64,000 bases of DNA. Source: an uncultured Chryseobacterium sp. GTDB lineage: Bacteria; Bacteroidota; Bacteroidia; Flavobacteriales; Weeksellaceae. A program made the position numbers and the translations under genes. The stretch covers positions 93,259 to 157,258 of the forward strand of contig CAJYLH010000023.1 of assembly GCA_913775525.1 (NCBI GenBank), in the 5' to 3' direction. This document shows, piece after piece, positions 18,054 to 26,944 of this stretch (its first letter is position 1; each line of letters begins with the position of its first letter). The notes below the pieces were generated by a model. It was not told the DNA's origin, made no database searches, and worked only from the letters and a program-made list of their open reading frames with translations.

Positions 18054-18899
18054 TTACAGCCGGAAAGAAGCACCGACAAAATAATGCTTTTCCGCATCGT
18101 GCTGAAGTCCGTAATTGATTCCTGTATCAACCTTAACATCTTTGGCCACTTCCATCTGCACCGCAGCATTAACATAATTGGATAGGTGATGCGCCTTGAA
18201 ATCATAGGTATAATAGGTTTCGGCAATTCCCTCTATATTTTTCATCAGAGGATGACTGAGGGTAAGGGTCTGCAGGAACTCCGTATGCATGGCCGGCTGG
18301 TCTGTATCTTTCAGCATATCTACTTCTACCTGCATCCCGATTTTCCATTCTCCGGGCAGCTTGTACAGCATCGGGACAATCAGCCCTCCTTCCAGGCGGC
18401 TTTCGTCGTCATATCCGGAAGTCGGGAGTTTGATATAAGGAAGTACTGCTAATACAAAATTTCCCTGGTCATTTCCTATCAAATTCTGCTTTAACCGGAG
18501 GCTGATATCTCCAAAACCACGGGCGGTGGTTGCCGAACTGGTAGCAAGGTCGGTCTCCTTCTGTATCCCGTAGGTTGGGAACCCTATCTGTATGGCAGTA
18601 GAGCCGGTAATCCCGATTTTTATGTTGGCATGATTGATCAGCAGTGTACTGGTCTTCTGCAGTTCAGTCCTTTCACGAACCAGGTTAACGATATCGGTTT
18701 CATACTGGAAATGGCCGGCATCCACCGTGTAGGGAGATTCGGTGACATCAGGACGGTCGGTTTCCATATCTCTCATCAGTGCTTTCGGAACAGGCTTAAG
18801 CAGCGAATAATGCGATTCAGCATTTTGCTGCTGCCCGGCACATAAAGAATGAAGCAATAGGGCAAGGACGGAAGTGAAAAAATATTTATTTTTATTCAT
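18054..18899 (-). CDS. Outer-membrane transporter-like beta-barrel protein
   Basis: A 281-residue secreted protein with a signal peptide (FFTSVLALLLHSLCAGQQQ). The opening METDRPDVTESPYTVDAGHFQ matches the start of the Phenol_MetA_deg (transporter) family of predicted outer-membrane barrels. The remainder is alternating beta strands ending in FVGASFRL with a terminal hydrophobic residue. It has no operon partner. The transported substrate is unknown. Confidence 0.8.
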   Translation of the reverse strand: MNKNKYFFTSVLALLLHSLCAGQQQNAESHYSLLKPVPKALMRDMETDRPDVTESPYTVDAGHFQYETDIVNLVRERTELQKTSTLLINHANIKIGITGSTAIQIGFPTYGIQKETDLATSSATTARGFGDISLRLKQNLIGNDQGNFVLAVLPYIKLPTSGYDDESRLEGGLIVPMLYKLPGEWKIGMQVEVDMLKDTDQPAMHTEFLQTLTLSHPLMKNIEGIAETYYTYDFKAHHLSNYVNAAVQMEVAKDVKVDTGINYGLQHDAEKHYFVGASFRL

Positions 18900-19339
18900 G
18901 GTTAAGGAGATTGACTGAAATATTATTTGTTATCTGCGTCTTATACCATATAGCGTTTTTTATGATGATTTTTGCCGGTTCAGGATTTTCTACTAACCGA
19001 TCATCTGCACCCCCCAAAACTTCTATGGCTTAAATGATATAAATTAATTGCTCTACCTCAAAAAAAAAGCCATGGTAATGAGTAAATGTGATATGTGGTA
19101 TTTTTTTCCTGATTTTTAATCTAATGATGAACTGAATTCATTCTGTATTGAAGAATATGAGAATGTATTTATCCTTAGAATATGTATTGAGAAAACGGCT
19201 CCTATATTTATAAAAGCCGTTTCATGGGATTGAAAAAGTATTTCTAAGCCCCTTTTATTTTCAGGAATGTCTGAATTGATAAATTGATCCTGATCACAGA
19301 ATGGATATCATAAGATTAAAATAATACATTCAGGTACAG
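18900..19339. other. Intergenic gap without recognised features
   Basis: 440 AT-rich bases between the barrel protein and the small basic-protein gene. No conserved reading frame, hairpin terminator or repeat was identified. Confidence 0.5.
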
Positions 19340-19471
19340 TTAATCGCCTTTCTTATGCTTATGAGGCTTCAGTGACGGATCATTTTTAGGCGTTTCTTTG
19401 TTATCCCTCTGGCGCTTATCGGTTTCACCGGTAGATGCTGCTGTTTTCTTTGGTCCTGGTTTTATTCCCAT
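19340..19471 (-). CDS. Small lysine-rich hypothetical protein, 43 residues
   Basis: A short frame beginning MGIKPGPKKTAASTGETDKR and ending in HKHKKGD. It is highly charged and probably disordered, with no signal or membrane segment. Small Lys/Pro/Thr-rich proteins of this type are common in Chryseobacterium-like genomes and are often annotated as hypothetical. The composition looks like real coding sequence rather than chance, but no function can be given. Confidence 0.55.
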   Translation of the reverse strand: MGIKPGPKKTAASTGETDKRQRDNKETPKNDPSLKPHKHKKGD

Positions 19472-19586
19472 AACGATTGGTTTTAAAGATTAGACATCGA
19501 TGGAGCAGTGTTGAATTTTAAACCACTAGCCTCCTGTATCTGTACCGCAAAAGGTCAGCCAAAAAAAGTCTGGCAAAGATTTTTAC

Positions 19587-19612
19587 AAAAAAAAGCAGGA
19601 CCGTAGTCCTGC
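19587..19612 (-). terminator. Rho-independent terminator after the 19640-20185 gene
   Basis: Stem GCAGGAC/GTCCTGC with a 4-base loop at 19595-19612. On the minus strand it is followed by T8 (19587-19594). Confidence 0.85.
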
Positions 19613-19639
19613 GTGAATATTGATTACAGCTCCGGATGA

Positions 19640-20185
19640 TTATAATCCCAGAGAGATTTTGAAAACAGGTTTAAGATTAACCTTCAGCTCATCAACACTT
19701 GATTTCGCTCCTTTTACCTCAAGGATTAACGAATTCTGTTTAGATCTGAGGTAGTCTATCAGTTCGGTATCCACAGTGTTGATCACCAACTGGTTCGGAT
19801 TGGTATTATTTTCAATGGTTCCGATCAGTACTTCCGGTAAGTTAGGGGCTTTGATATAAATCTTCGCGCTGTTGATGATATCCAGTTTATTTCCCAGATT
19901 TGAACTGATGTAGTCTATGGTAAAACCTGTAAGCTTAGCACTTTTAAGGTTGTTAATAGACAGCTTCGGATACTTTTCCTTGATGGTAGCATCAACGTCT
20001 AAGTTCAGGGCAATTTCAGGATAGCGCAGATAAGCGTTGGTCTGTACTGTGGCAAAAGGCAGATTCTGCTCAACCGTTACCGGAATGTCAAAAGGTACCG
20101 GGATTTCGAGGTCATCACAGCTTGTTAATGAAAAAAAGCTTAAAAAGCATACAGGTAAAATCAGAGTGAGGAATTTTTTAATCAT
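19640..20185 (-). CDS. Hypothetical lipoprotein
   Basis: A 181-residue lipoprotein. The signal FLTLILPVCFLSFFSLTSC places the acylated Cys about residue 22, followed by Asp-Asp. The mature part is mostly beta strands, with conserved-looking ATVQTNAYLRYPEIALNLDVD. The start is set at 20185 (MIKKFL); an in-frame upstream ATG would add a non-signal tail of 30 residues. It is monocistronic, with its own terminator. No family is recognised. Confidence 0.75.
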   Translation of the reverse strand: MIKKFLTLILPVCFLSFFSLTSCDDLEIPVPFDIPVTVEQNLPFATVQTNAYLRYPEIALNLDVDATIKEKYPKLSINNLKSAKLTGFTIDYISSNLGNKLDIINSAKIYIKAPNLPEVLIGTIENNTNPNQLVINTVDTELIDYLRSKQNSLILEVKGAKSSVDELKVNLKPVFKISLGL

Positions 20186-20524
20186 AAAATTTATTTTATT
20201 CCCTTCCTGAACCAATTGCATGCCAAATAAACAGATTTTAACGCAGAGACCTGTTGAATATTGTATGCATACCATTGATCTTATTCATGAGAGAACTGAG
20301 TTTGATGCTATTTTTCTGCCACTCAGCATATTTAATTTTTTCATGACCTATATTATCTTTAGAAAGTCAGCCGATATGGTCAGGGGACGCTGATCAACAC
20401 TAAAAAATTTTATTACCTGATACGCCCAGTAAAAATAAAAAGTATAATTATATACTATTTTTTTATTAAACGTGTATTCTGGCACATCTATTGTCATATC
20501 CAATTCACATCAAAAAACAAAATT
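20186..20524. other. Divergent intergenic region
   Basis: AT-rich spacer between the leftward lipoprotein gene and the rightward helical protein gene. It should hold both promoters, but no convincing TAnnTTTG with a -33 partner was found. Confidence 0.4.
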
Positions 20525-20884
20525 ATGAACGACCAACAATCTGAATTAGAACATGTTGAAAAAACAATTGAACTGGTGGAGACCAGTATTGAAAAAGAAT
20601 CCAAAACCGGTGCTGCACCCAATATCAGCAGCTGGATTAAGATCCTGAAAGACCGTCGTGGCTTTGCTCCGATTCTGCATGATCTTGAAAAACTTAAAGA
20701 GGCGATGGCTGATAAGGACAACAAAAAAATCTGCAGCCTTCTTGAAAAGTTAGGCAATGCTACCGTAGAAGCGGCAGAAAAAGCAGAAAATACGAAAGAC
20801 AGCGCCTCCATTAAAAAGTTAGGAAAAGGACTGCTTAAAATTTCAAAATTAGCAGGGAAGCTCACTACAGAAAAAAGCAAGTAA
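20525..20884 (+). CDS. Hypothetical charged all-helical protein
   Basis: A 119-residue cytoplasmic protein made of amphipathic Lys/Glu-rich helices (TIELVETSIEKESKTGAAPN near the N-terminus and LEKLGNATVEAAEKAENTKD in the middle). The predicted structure is a helical bundle or coiled coil. There is no signal peptide or enzymatic motif. It is followed by a strong hairpin terminator and looks like a single-gene unit. Function is unknown. Confidence 0.7.
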   Translation: MNDQQSELEHVEKTIELVETSIEKESKTGAAPNISSWIKILKDRRGFAPILHDLEKLKEAMADKDNKKICSLLEKLGNATVEAAEKAENTKDSASIKKLGKGLLKISKLAGKLTTEKSK

Positions 20885-20941
20885 TGAAACCCATGATGAA
20901 TATTGTATATTAATAAACCATATTAATCATAGCTTAACAGT

Positions 20942-20970
20942 AAGCCATTCAGATGATCTGAGTGGCTTTT
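20942..20970 (+). terminator. Rho-independent terminator after 20884
   Basis: Arms 20942-20954 and 20956-20968 pair (AAGCCATTCAGAT with ATCTGAGTGGCTT, one G-T), ending in a short T-run. Confidence 0.75.
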
Positions 20971-21066
20971 ATATTGAACCGACAGGAATTCCGGTCTTCT
21001 TATTTGGTCAACAATCATATGTTAAGACCAGTCCGCCAGAAATTTTTCCTGTTGTATGTAAAGACT

Positions 21067-21735
21067 TTATCGCTGTTCAAAAGATTTCAAAGTACCGTCT
21101 TCATTGTATTCAATATCATAGGATGAACGTTCGTTTTGAATACTGCCCGGGTACCAATGGATTTTGCCCTTCCGTTTTCCGGCATATAAGGTATAATCTT
21201 CCGATTGGCTTCCTATTTCTTTTCTCTTTTCTTCCAGGACATGATATACATTCACTGCATGCTCAAAAGGGATCTTATCCAGCGGTATAAGTTGCTCTTT
21301 AATATTATCATTTTTTGAAAGGACTACAGGTTCCGGCTTTTGCCATACCCCTTCATCATAGGTATATTCATCTACATACTCCGGGTTGTCAGGGTTCTGA
21401 AGTTTGGTTATGATCCTGCCGTCACCGTAAAAATGGATGATCTGATAAATGAAAATTGGTTTGCCGGCAAACTGCGGCAGGGCGCGGAGCTTACTTTCCG
21501 CTTGCTGAAGCTGATCTTTCTGAGCTGTGAAATAAGCCGGTTTTTCCGGTTTCGCTGATGTACCAGAATGGGCGCCGGATGCAGAATGATAAACACCCGG
21601 GTTATCAGCAGCGTCTCCGGTGCCGGATTCTGCAGTTTCGGCAGGGCGGTCTAAGGTATCATCAATGCTCTTTTTAAAATCTTTGCAGCCTATGAGCATC
21701 ATAGTCGCCATAGCGGCAGGTAAAAAGTTTTTCAT
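21067..21735 (-). CDS. Hypothetical lipoprotein
   Basis: A 222-residue lipoprotein with signal MKNFLPAAMATMMLIGC and a Cys near residue 17. A low-complexity Ala/Gly/Ser/Asp linker to about residue 65 precedes a beta-rich domain with YGDGRIITKLQNPDNPEYVD and a repeat-like C-terminus (GKIHWYPGSIQNE, SSYDIEYNEDGTLKSFEQ) that resembles MORN-type or toxin-antitoxin-like repeats only loosely. It lies 6 bases downstream of the membrane-protein gene, so the two are probably cotranscribed. Function is unknown. Confidence 0.72.
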   Translation of the reverse strand: MKNFLPAAMATMMLIGCKDFKKSIDDTLDRPAETAESGTGDAADNPGVYHSASGAHSGTSAKPEKPAYFTAQKDQLQQAESKLRALPQFAGKPIFIYQIIHFYGDGRIITKLQNPDNPEYVDEYTYDEGVWQKPEPVVLSKNDNIKEQLIPLDKIPFEHAVNVYHVLEEKRKEIGSQSEDYTLYAGKRKGKIHWYPGSIQNERSSYDIEYNEDGTLKSFEQR

Positions 21736-21741
21736 TGGAAT

Positions 21742-22710
21742 CTAATTGTTAATTTCATCAAAGAAGCTAAAGTTTTCAGGATGGCCAGGCAGATAGATGA
21801 CTTCCTTCCGTTTTGTGGAGCTCAACTGTGCGATATCCATCAGGGAAACAATCTGCTTTTTGCCGGCACGTATCAGGGTTCCTTTCTTATCTCTGAATTC
21901 AAGGGTATACTGTACCTGAGGCTGGTTATTGATGTAGGTCCCGGTCTGGGTAACTTCCACAATATCGGCAATGGTTACCTCCCCGAGGAATTTCAGCTTT
22001 AAACGTTCTGCGGTTGTTTTTTTCCCGATAATGAAAACCCTGATGATGAAATAGAGGATGCCGGCCGCAAAAATGGAAGATGCCGGTATCACGACAAGGG
22101 GATGGGAGAGCTCCAGGAACCGCCAGCCCAGGCTGCCGCTTTCAGATGCGTACGCATATCTGTAATACAGAATGACTCCGGTTAATATCATGAACCACGG
22201 CAGAAACAGCATGTAGTTCACTTTCGAATGGGATCCTTCCAGTAAAACATAAGGATTTCGGCTGAACGAAGGATCAACCCTAAGGCTGATGGATCTTCCG
22301 GGGGTAAACCTGTTCTCTTCCGGCTTGCTGTCAGTAATGGTCATGGTATGGAGGATGCGGTGCCCCGAAAAATTTGTCATTTCCAGAATAATTTCACGCA
22401 ATGCAGGCCCGGAACCATGTTCCCGAAGTACTTTCGATTCCCTGATCAGTCCATCCAGTCTTTTTCCATGCTGTTCAATATAGTTCAGATTCCTTTGGGC
22501 TAAAATTCCGTTTTTAAGAATCAGCCGAAAGAGGAATCCCAGTACGACTGACCATAACAGGATGCTCAGCATCAGAAAAACCAGGGCAAGCATCCCGTCG
22601 GGAGTATTGTTGCTGGTATGGTAAGAATTATAATACAGGATGCAGGGGTGTACCAGGATAAAATAAGCGATAAACAATCCCCAGAATGCGACAGCTCCGT
22701 ACTTCATCAT
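21742..22710 (-). CDS. Hypothetical membrane protein, DUF3592-like
   Basis: About 322 residues. The start at 22710 (MMKYGAVAFWGLF) is chosen because the 50 codons upstream lack conserved character and sit outside the first membrane helix. Four membrane helices are visible (near residues 4-24, 40-60, 175-190 and 210-230 of this start). The extracytoplasmic segments are beta-rich, and the last one (VQYTLEFRDKKGTLI then VIYLPGHPENFSFFDE) resembles the DUF3592 pattern. It is the first gene of a two-gene unit with the downstream lipoprotein. Confidence 0.72.
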   Translation of the reverse strand: MMKYGAVAFWGLFIAYFILVHPCILYYNSYHTSNNTPDGMLALVFLMLSILLWSVVLGFLFRLILKNGILAQRNLNYIEQHGKRLDGLIRESKVLREHGSGPALREIILEMTNFSGHRILHTMTITDSKPEENRFTPGRSISLRVDPSFSRNPYVLLEGSHSKVNYMLFLPWFMILTGVILYYRYAYASESGSLGWRFLELSHPLVVIPASSIFAAGILYFIIRVFIIGKKTTAERLKLKFLGEVTIADIVEVTQTGTYINNQPQVQYTLEFRDKKGTLIRAGKKQIVSLMDIAQLSSTKRKEVIYLPGHPENFSFFDEINN

Positions 22711-22910
22711 ATAATTTTCATAAGTTGTCCTAACAAATATAAGCATTATAGGTGGTTTCTTCCAAGACCTGAAGGATGGCTTTACACCATTCGATTCCGG
22801 TTTCAGATATTGCAGCAGGACTTTTGGAGCGTTTGAGTGTGCCAGAGGTTTAGAGTACATTAAGGTTGGGGTTAAGCTTATTCTGAGATATAAGAATCAT
22901 TAATCTAATA

Positions 22911-23053
22911 GCTTTGAAAGCAGAAGAGCACATCAGTTTTTAAAACCTACGGTTATTACGATGTGTAAAAATCTGCTGATCTGCGAGGCACTTAAATCCA
23001 CAACAGTTACAAAGCTTTTTGATCTATTAAAATCTTAAGTGTCAGCTTTGAAA
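22911..23053 (+). repeat. Interspersed intergenic repeat, copy 1
   Basis: It contains the family hallmarks AAAATCTGCTGATCTGCGAG, a CCACAACAGTTACAAA core and an ATCTTAAGTGTCA end, also found near 56.6-57.4 kb and, inverted, at 63.6-63.9 kb. It lies in the gap 22711-23154, which holds no gene. Confidence 0.7.
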
Positions 23054-23154
23054 ATAAGAAAAGCATAAGTTTTGAAATATCAGGTTTTTAATAATAATTT
23101 TCTTTCTCATGAAAAAAAAGTTTATTTTCAGAATACCATATTTAACACTACCTC

Positions 23155-24357
23155 ATGAACAGAAAATTGAAAAAAATGCTGATCATATCCTTTACAGTAC
23201 TGGCATTGATCCATCTAGGTTATTTTATATACGGATACTTTACATTCGAAGGGATTAAGCAGGTTGATCCCTATACGGAATTTTACCGGTTCAAATTCTA
23301 CGACGATGTTTCCATCTCGCACTTTTTTATTACCGGCCTTTTCCTGTTTGTGTTTCTTATTATCCTCCTCAGAAATCATTCTGGAAACAGGTATATGGGG
23401 CCAGCGTTACTGCGTATTGGTGCTGCTTTACTTATGATCTCCTTGTTCTCACTAACGTTCTTTATCAGCTACAGCCTGGGAGGAAATGCCAAAATCAGGA
23501 CGGAACTTCCTGAGAAGGCTTTTAATGAAGACAAAACACTGCTCAACGTCCTGCAGCCTTTCCTGTATTCCTACACATCCTACAGCTCTGAAAAACTTTT
23601 TAATCCTGAAAATGTTTTATTTCCAAAGCCATATCCGGTGATTGCACAAAGGGACACCGTATATAATGATTCCGGTAACAGGGATAATTACTCGACGCAA
23701 ACGACCTATTACAGCATTGATACCTTAAAGATGCTTCGCGGCGATTTCAAAAATCTAAGCGATCAATCGCGGTCAATACTCACCCTGGCCGGCATCGATG
23801 AAAATGAGCTGAAAAAGAGGGTTATCTCACGGAAAGAAAAAGGGGACAGCACCGAAATGCTTTACAAAGGAATTGAAGTCCACCCGGATTATGATGGGGA
23901 TATCTGCATCTTTCTCGAACACAAAAACCTTTTTATGCCGGTCCGTAATATTCCGGAACCGCATCAGCAATACCGGAATGCAGTAACCCGCTACAGCCTG
24001 CTGTACAAATACCCTCAGGATTCCTTGCTGCATTCATTCCGGAAACTTAATGGCCTGCTCAGCAAATACCATATAGAGAACTATATTGTTCCCGAAGAAC
24101 TTACCCGGGACGTTTTCTATTACCGTGACCATAGGCATGAACCGCTCAATGCAATCCGGAACAATTTTGAGAGAAATGCCCTGAAAGTAAGATGGGCAAC
24201 GCTTGAACGGCTGTTGTACCATCCGAATTATCTTCATCCGTCTATCAGGCCCATTTTCATAGGGGTGGTATCAGGGGTGTGGATTGCTCTGTTCGGATTA
24301 TTTCTGATCTGCATCTTCATCAGGAAAAAACGAAATCCGGAAAGTGCAGGAGATTAA
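23155..24357 (+). CDS. Hypothetical membrane-anchored protein
   Basis: A 400-residue protein. Three N-terminal membrane helices (residues about 8-28, 55-75, 85-105) precede a roughly 250-residue extracytoplasmic domain rich in Tyr, Arg and Asp, and a final helix (PIFIGVVSGVWIALFGLFLI) before a basic tail. No known domain is recognised. It stands alone and shares a bidirectional terminator with the catalase gene. It may be an envelope protein of unknown role. Confidence 0.7.
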   Translation: MNRKLKKMLIISFTVLALIHLGYFIYGYFTFEGIKQVDPYTEFYRFKFYDDVSISHFFITGLFLFVFLIILLRNHSGNRYMGPALLRIGAALLMISLFSLTFFISYSLGGNAKIRTELPEKAFNEDKTLLNVLQPFLYSYTSYSSEKLFNPENVLFPKPYPVIAQRDTVYNDSGNRDNYSTQTTYYSIDTLKMLRGDFKNLSDQSRSILTLAGIDENELKKRVISRKEKGDSTEMLYKGIEVHPDYDGDICIFLEHKNLFMPVRNIPEPHQQYRNAVTRYSLLYKYPQDSLLHSFRKLNGLLSKYHIENYIVPEELTRDVFYYRDHRHEPLNAIRNNFERNALKVRWATLERLLYHPNYLHPSIRPIFIGVVSGVWIALFGLFLICIFIRKKRNPESAGD

Positions 24358-24403
24358 TGTTCCGTGATTTACAATAACTTTAGTTAAAACGCCATATAAA
24401 AAA

Positions 24404-24446
24404 TAACTGCTCAGCTGGTCATTTTTAATGACAGGCTGAGCAGTTA
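24404..24446. terminator. Bidirectional terminator between 24357 and the catalase gene
   Basis: A 12-pair outer stem (24404-24415 with 24435-24446) encloses an inner GTCATT/AATGAC stem. It sits centrally between convergent genes. Confidence 0.85.
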
Positions 24447-24464
24447 ATATACATCGTATGCTGA

Positions 24465-26600
24465 TTAGGCCGGATTGTTTCTGGCTTTTTCCAGTTCCCA
24501 AACCCGGTGCTGCGCTACCGCTTTCATAAATAATGCATCGGAATCGTTCTGCTCTGAAATGATGATCGCAGGATCTTCGTGCTTCTTATGTTTGACATTG
24601 CTTGCATTGTAAATATCTTCGGTCTCCTTACCGAAATAGATCGCTTTACAGTGCTTATAAGCTTCATTGATGAATAAAAGCGTGCCCGGCTTATTATCCT
24701 CATTCATAAGGTTCTGTGTTGATTGTTTACCGCTGCCGATATACAGCGCATCAAAACATACGCTGGCTGTACTGGTCAGGGAATGTTTCGGCTCAAATGC
24801 AGTACCGTCATCTGCTTTTACAGCAGCAAGGCTTCCTGAAATGATCTGCACAACAGCACCTTCGTTTTCAAGTTTTGATTTCAGTGTATTGACATCCTGT
24901 GCATGTACGCCGTCTTCGATAATAAAACCAATGATCCTGCTCTTAATGGTATCTTTAACCGTATTTTTCATGCTTAAAGCATCAGAACTTTTGGTGGAAG
25001 GTTCTTTTTCAGGACTTTGAAGGGATTTCGGGTCAGCATCTGCAGGAATGCTTCCGTTAGGCTGTTCCAGTACGGTAACATGTACACCTACCTTTTTAGC
25101 CACTGCTGCCGCTAAATCTTTATTGATGAAATTCAGCTGTCCAACCACTCTTTCACGGATGGCAGGAATGGTTACCTTAGACAATTCAAAGATCAGTGCG
25201 TTCTGAAGGTGGGTTTTTTCAGGTCCCGACTGGCTGTTGTAAAATAATTTGGCCTGAGAATAATGATCCACGAAGCTCTGGCTTCTTGCCCTGATCTTCT
25301 TGCCGTCTACACGTTCCTCCTGAGATGCAAATCCGCCGTCTTTCATCATGGCCTGGAATGGGCATCCTCCTCCCATCGAATTGGGTTCATAGCTTACTTT
25401 GCCCTTCATGATCTGCTGGCGCATATGCCCGTCACGCTGGTTGTTATGAACGGTGTTGATCGATTTATTGATCGGGATTTCATGGAAGTTCGGTGATCCT
25501 AATCTTGACAGCTGTGTGTCGGTATAAGAGAACAATCTGCCCTGAAGCAACGGATCGTTGGTGAAATCTATTCCGGGAACCAGGTGCCCCGGGTGGAAGG
25601 CGATCTGTTCCGTTTCTGCAAAGAAATTATCAGGATTCCTGTTCAGTGTCAGGGTTCCTACCAGTTCTACCGGTACTTCTTCTTCCGGAACCAGTTTGGT
25701 AGGATCCAGCAAGTCGAAATCGAATTTGTGTTCATCTTCTTCAGGGATGATCTGTACCCCAAAATCCCATTCCGGAAAAGCGCCGTTTTCAATAGCTTCC
25801 CAGAGATCCCTTCTGTGGAAATCCGAATCTTTTCCTGAAATTTTAGTGGCCTCATCCCAGGCTACTGAATGCACGCCCAATTTTGGCTTAAAGTGGAATT
25901 TCACAAAATGCATTTTCCCTCCTTCATTAATGAATTTAAAGGTATGGACGCCGAAACCTTCCATCATCCTGTAGCTTCTCGGAATGGCCCGGTCACTCAT
26001 GGCCCACATAATCATGTGCATGCTTTCCGGCATCAGGGAAATGAAATCCCAGAATGTATCATGGGCAGAAGCGGCCTGGGGTATGGCATTATCAGGCTCA
26101 GGCTTTACGGCATGTACTAAATCCGGAAATTTAATGGCATCCTGGATGAAAAATACCGGGATGTTGTTTCCTACCAGGTCATAATTGCCTTCTTCCGTAT
26201 AAAATTTAACGGCAAAACCCCTTACATCCCTCGCCAGGTCAGTGCTTCCCGCACTTCCTGCAACCGTAGAGAAACGCACAAATACAGGGGTCTCTTTTCC
26301 TTCCTCAGCCAGGAATTTTGCTTTGGTGTATTTTGAAAGGCTTTTGTTGATTTTAAAAATACCATGTGCTCCGGACCCTCTTGCGTGTACGATCCTTTCA
26401 GGGATTCTTTCATGATCGAAGTGGGTGATCTTCTCTCTCAGGATAAAATCTTCCAGTAAACTTGGCCCTCTTTCACCGGCTTTCAGGGAATCCTGGTCGT
26501 TATTGATTTTCAGGCCCTGGTTGGTGGTTAAAGCCTGATCTGTATTATCGGTTGTTGAATGATCCAGCTGTACTGATTTCGGATTAGTAGTTTCTTTCAT
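24465..26600 (-). CDS. katE: Large-subunit (clade II) catalase
   Basis: A 711-residue monofunctional catalase that dismutates hydrogen peroxide. The distal catalytic His72 lies in RIVHARGSGAHG, the Asn region in DLVGNNIPVFFIQD, and the proximal heme ligand is Tyr359 in RLFSYTDTQ. Residues from about 550 form the extra C-terminal flavodoxin/DJ-1-like domain (IIGFIIEDGVHAQDV) that defines the KatE/HPII class. The N-terminal extension of about 50 residues is also typical. It is transcribed alone. The gene is intact and the call is firm. Confidence 0.96.
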   Translation of the reverse strand: MKETTNPKSVQLDHSTTDNTDQALTTNQGLKINNDQDSLKAGERGPSLLEDFILREKITHFDHERIPERIVHARGSGAHGIFKINKSLSKYTKAKFLAEEGKETPVFVRFSTVAGSAGSTDLARDVRGFAVKFYTEEGNYDLVGNNIPVFFIQDAIKFPDLVHAVKPEPDNAIPQAASAHDTFWDFISLMPESMHMIMWAMSDRAIPRSYRMMEGFGVHTFKFINEGGKMHFVKFHFKPKLGVHSVAWDEATKISGKDSDFHRRDLWEAIENGAFPEWDFGVQIIPEEDEHKFDFDLLDPTKLVPEEEVPVELVGTLTLNRNPDNFFAETEQIAFHPGHLVPGIDFTNDPLLQGRLFSYTDTQLSRLGSPNFHEIPINKSINTVHNNQRDGHMRQQIMKGKVSYEPNSMGGGCPFQAMMKDGGFASQEERVDGKKIRARSQSFVDHYSQAKLFYNSQSGPEKTHLQNALIFELSKVTIPAIRERVVGQLNFINKDLAAAVAKKVGVHVTVLEQPNGSIPADADPKSLQSPEKEPSTKSSDALSMKNTVKDTIKSRIIGFIIEDGVHAQDVNTLKSKLENEGAVVQIISGSLAAVKADDGTAFEPKHSLTSTASVCFDALYIGSGKQSTQNLMNEDNKPGTLLFINEAYKHCKAIYFGKETEDIYNASNVKHKKHEDPAIIISEQNDSDALFMKAVAQHRVWELEKARNNPA

Positions 26601-26944
26601 AAATAGTGATGTGGTTTTTAATTAATGCATTGACAATTGCTCAATAATTAAGCCAAAATATTTTATTATTTTAAACATATCATTTTTGTATTAGTATAAT
26701 TTTAATTACAGTGTGTGATAATTATTAAATTAATAAGATAGTATTAAATCGCATGCTTTTCTGATCATGGAGTTGATGTGAATCCATATGAAATCAATTT
26801 GATGATAAAAAAATACAGCAGTATTTGTCTTTACCATTTCGTTGGTGTTTATTTCACTGCTATAATGAGTTGATATTCCTTTTGGTATTTCACGTACCAA
26901 TGTTCAGGGGCGTCAACGTACTTTTTCCTATATTTGCTGAATTT
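26601..26944 (+). promoter_or_regulatory. Upstream region with TATATTTG promoter element at 26929-26936
   Basis: An AT-rich divergent spacer between katE and the histidine kinase. TATATTTG at 26929-26936 matches the -7 consensus and lies 9 bases before the kinase start at 26945. This argues that an earlier in-frame start at 26825 is not used. No other gene is seen in this gap. Confidence 0.5.
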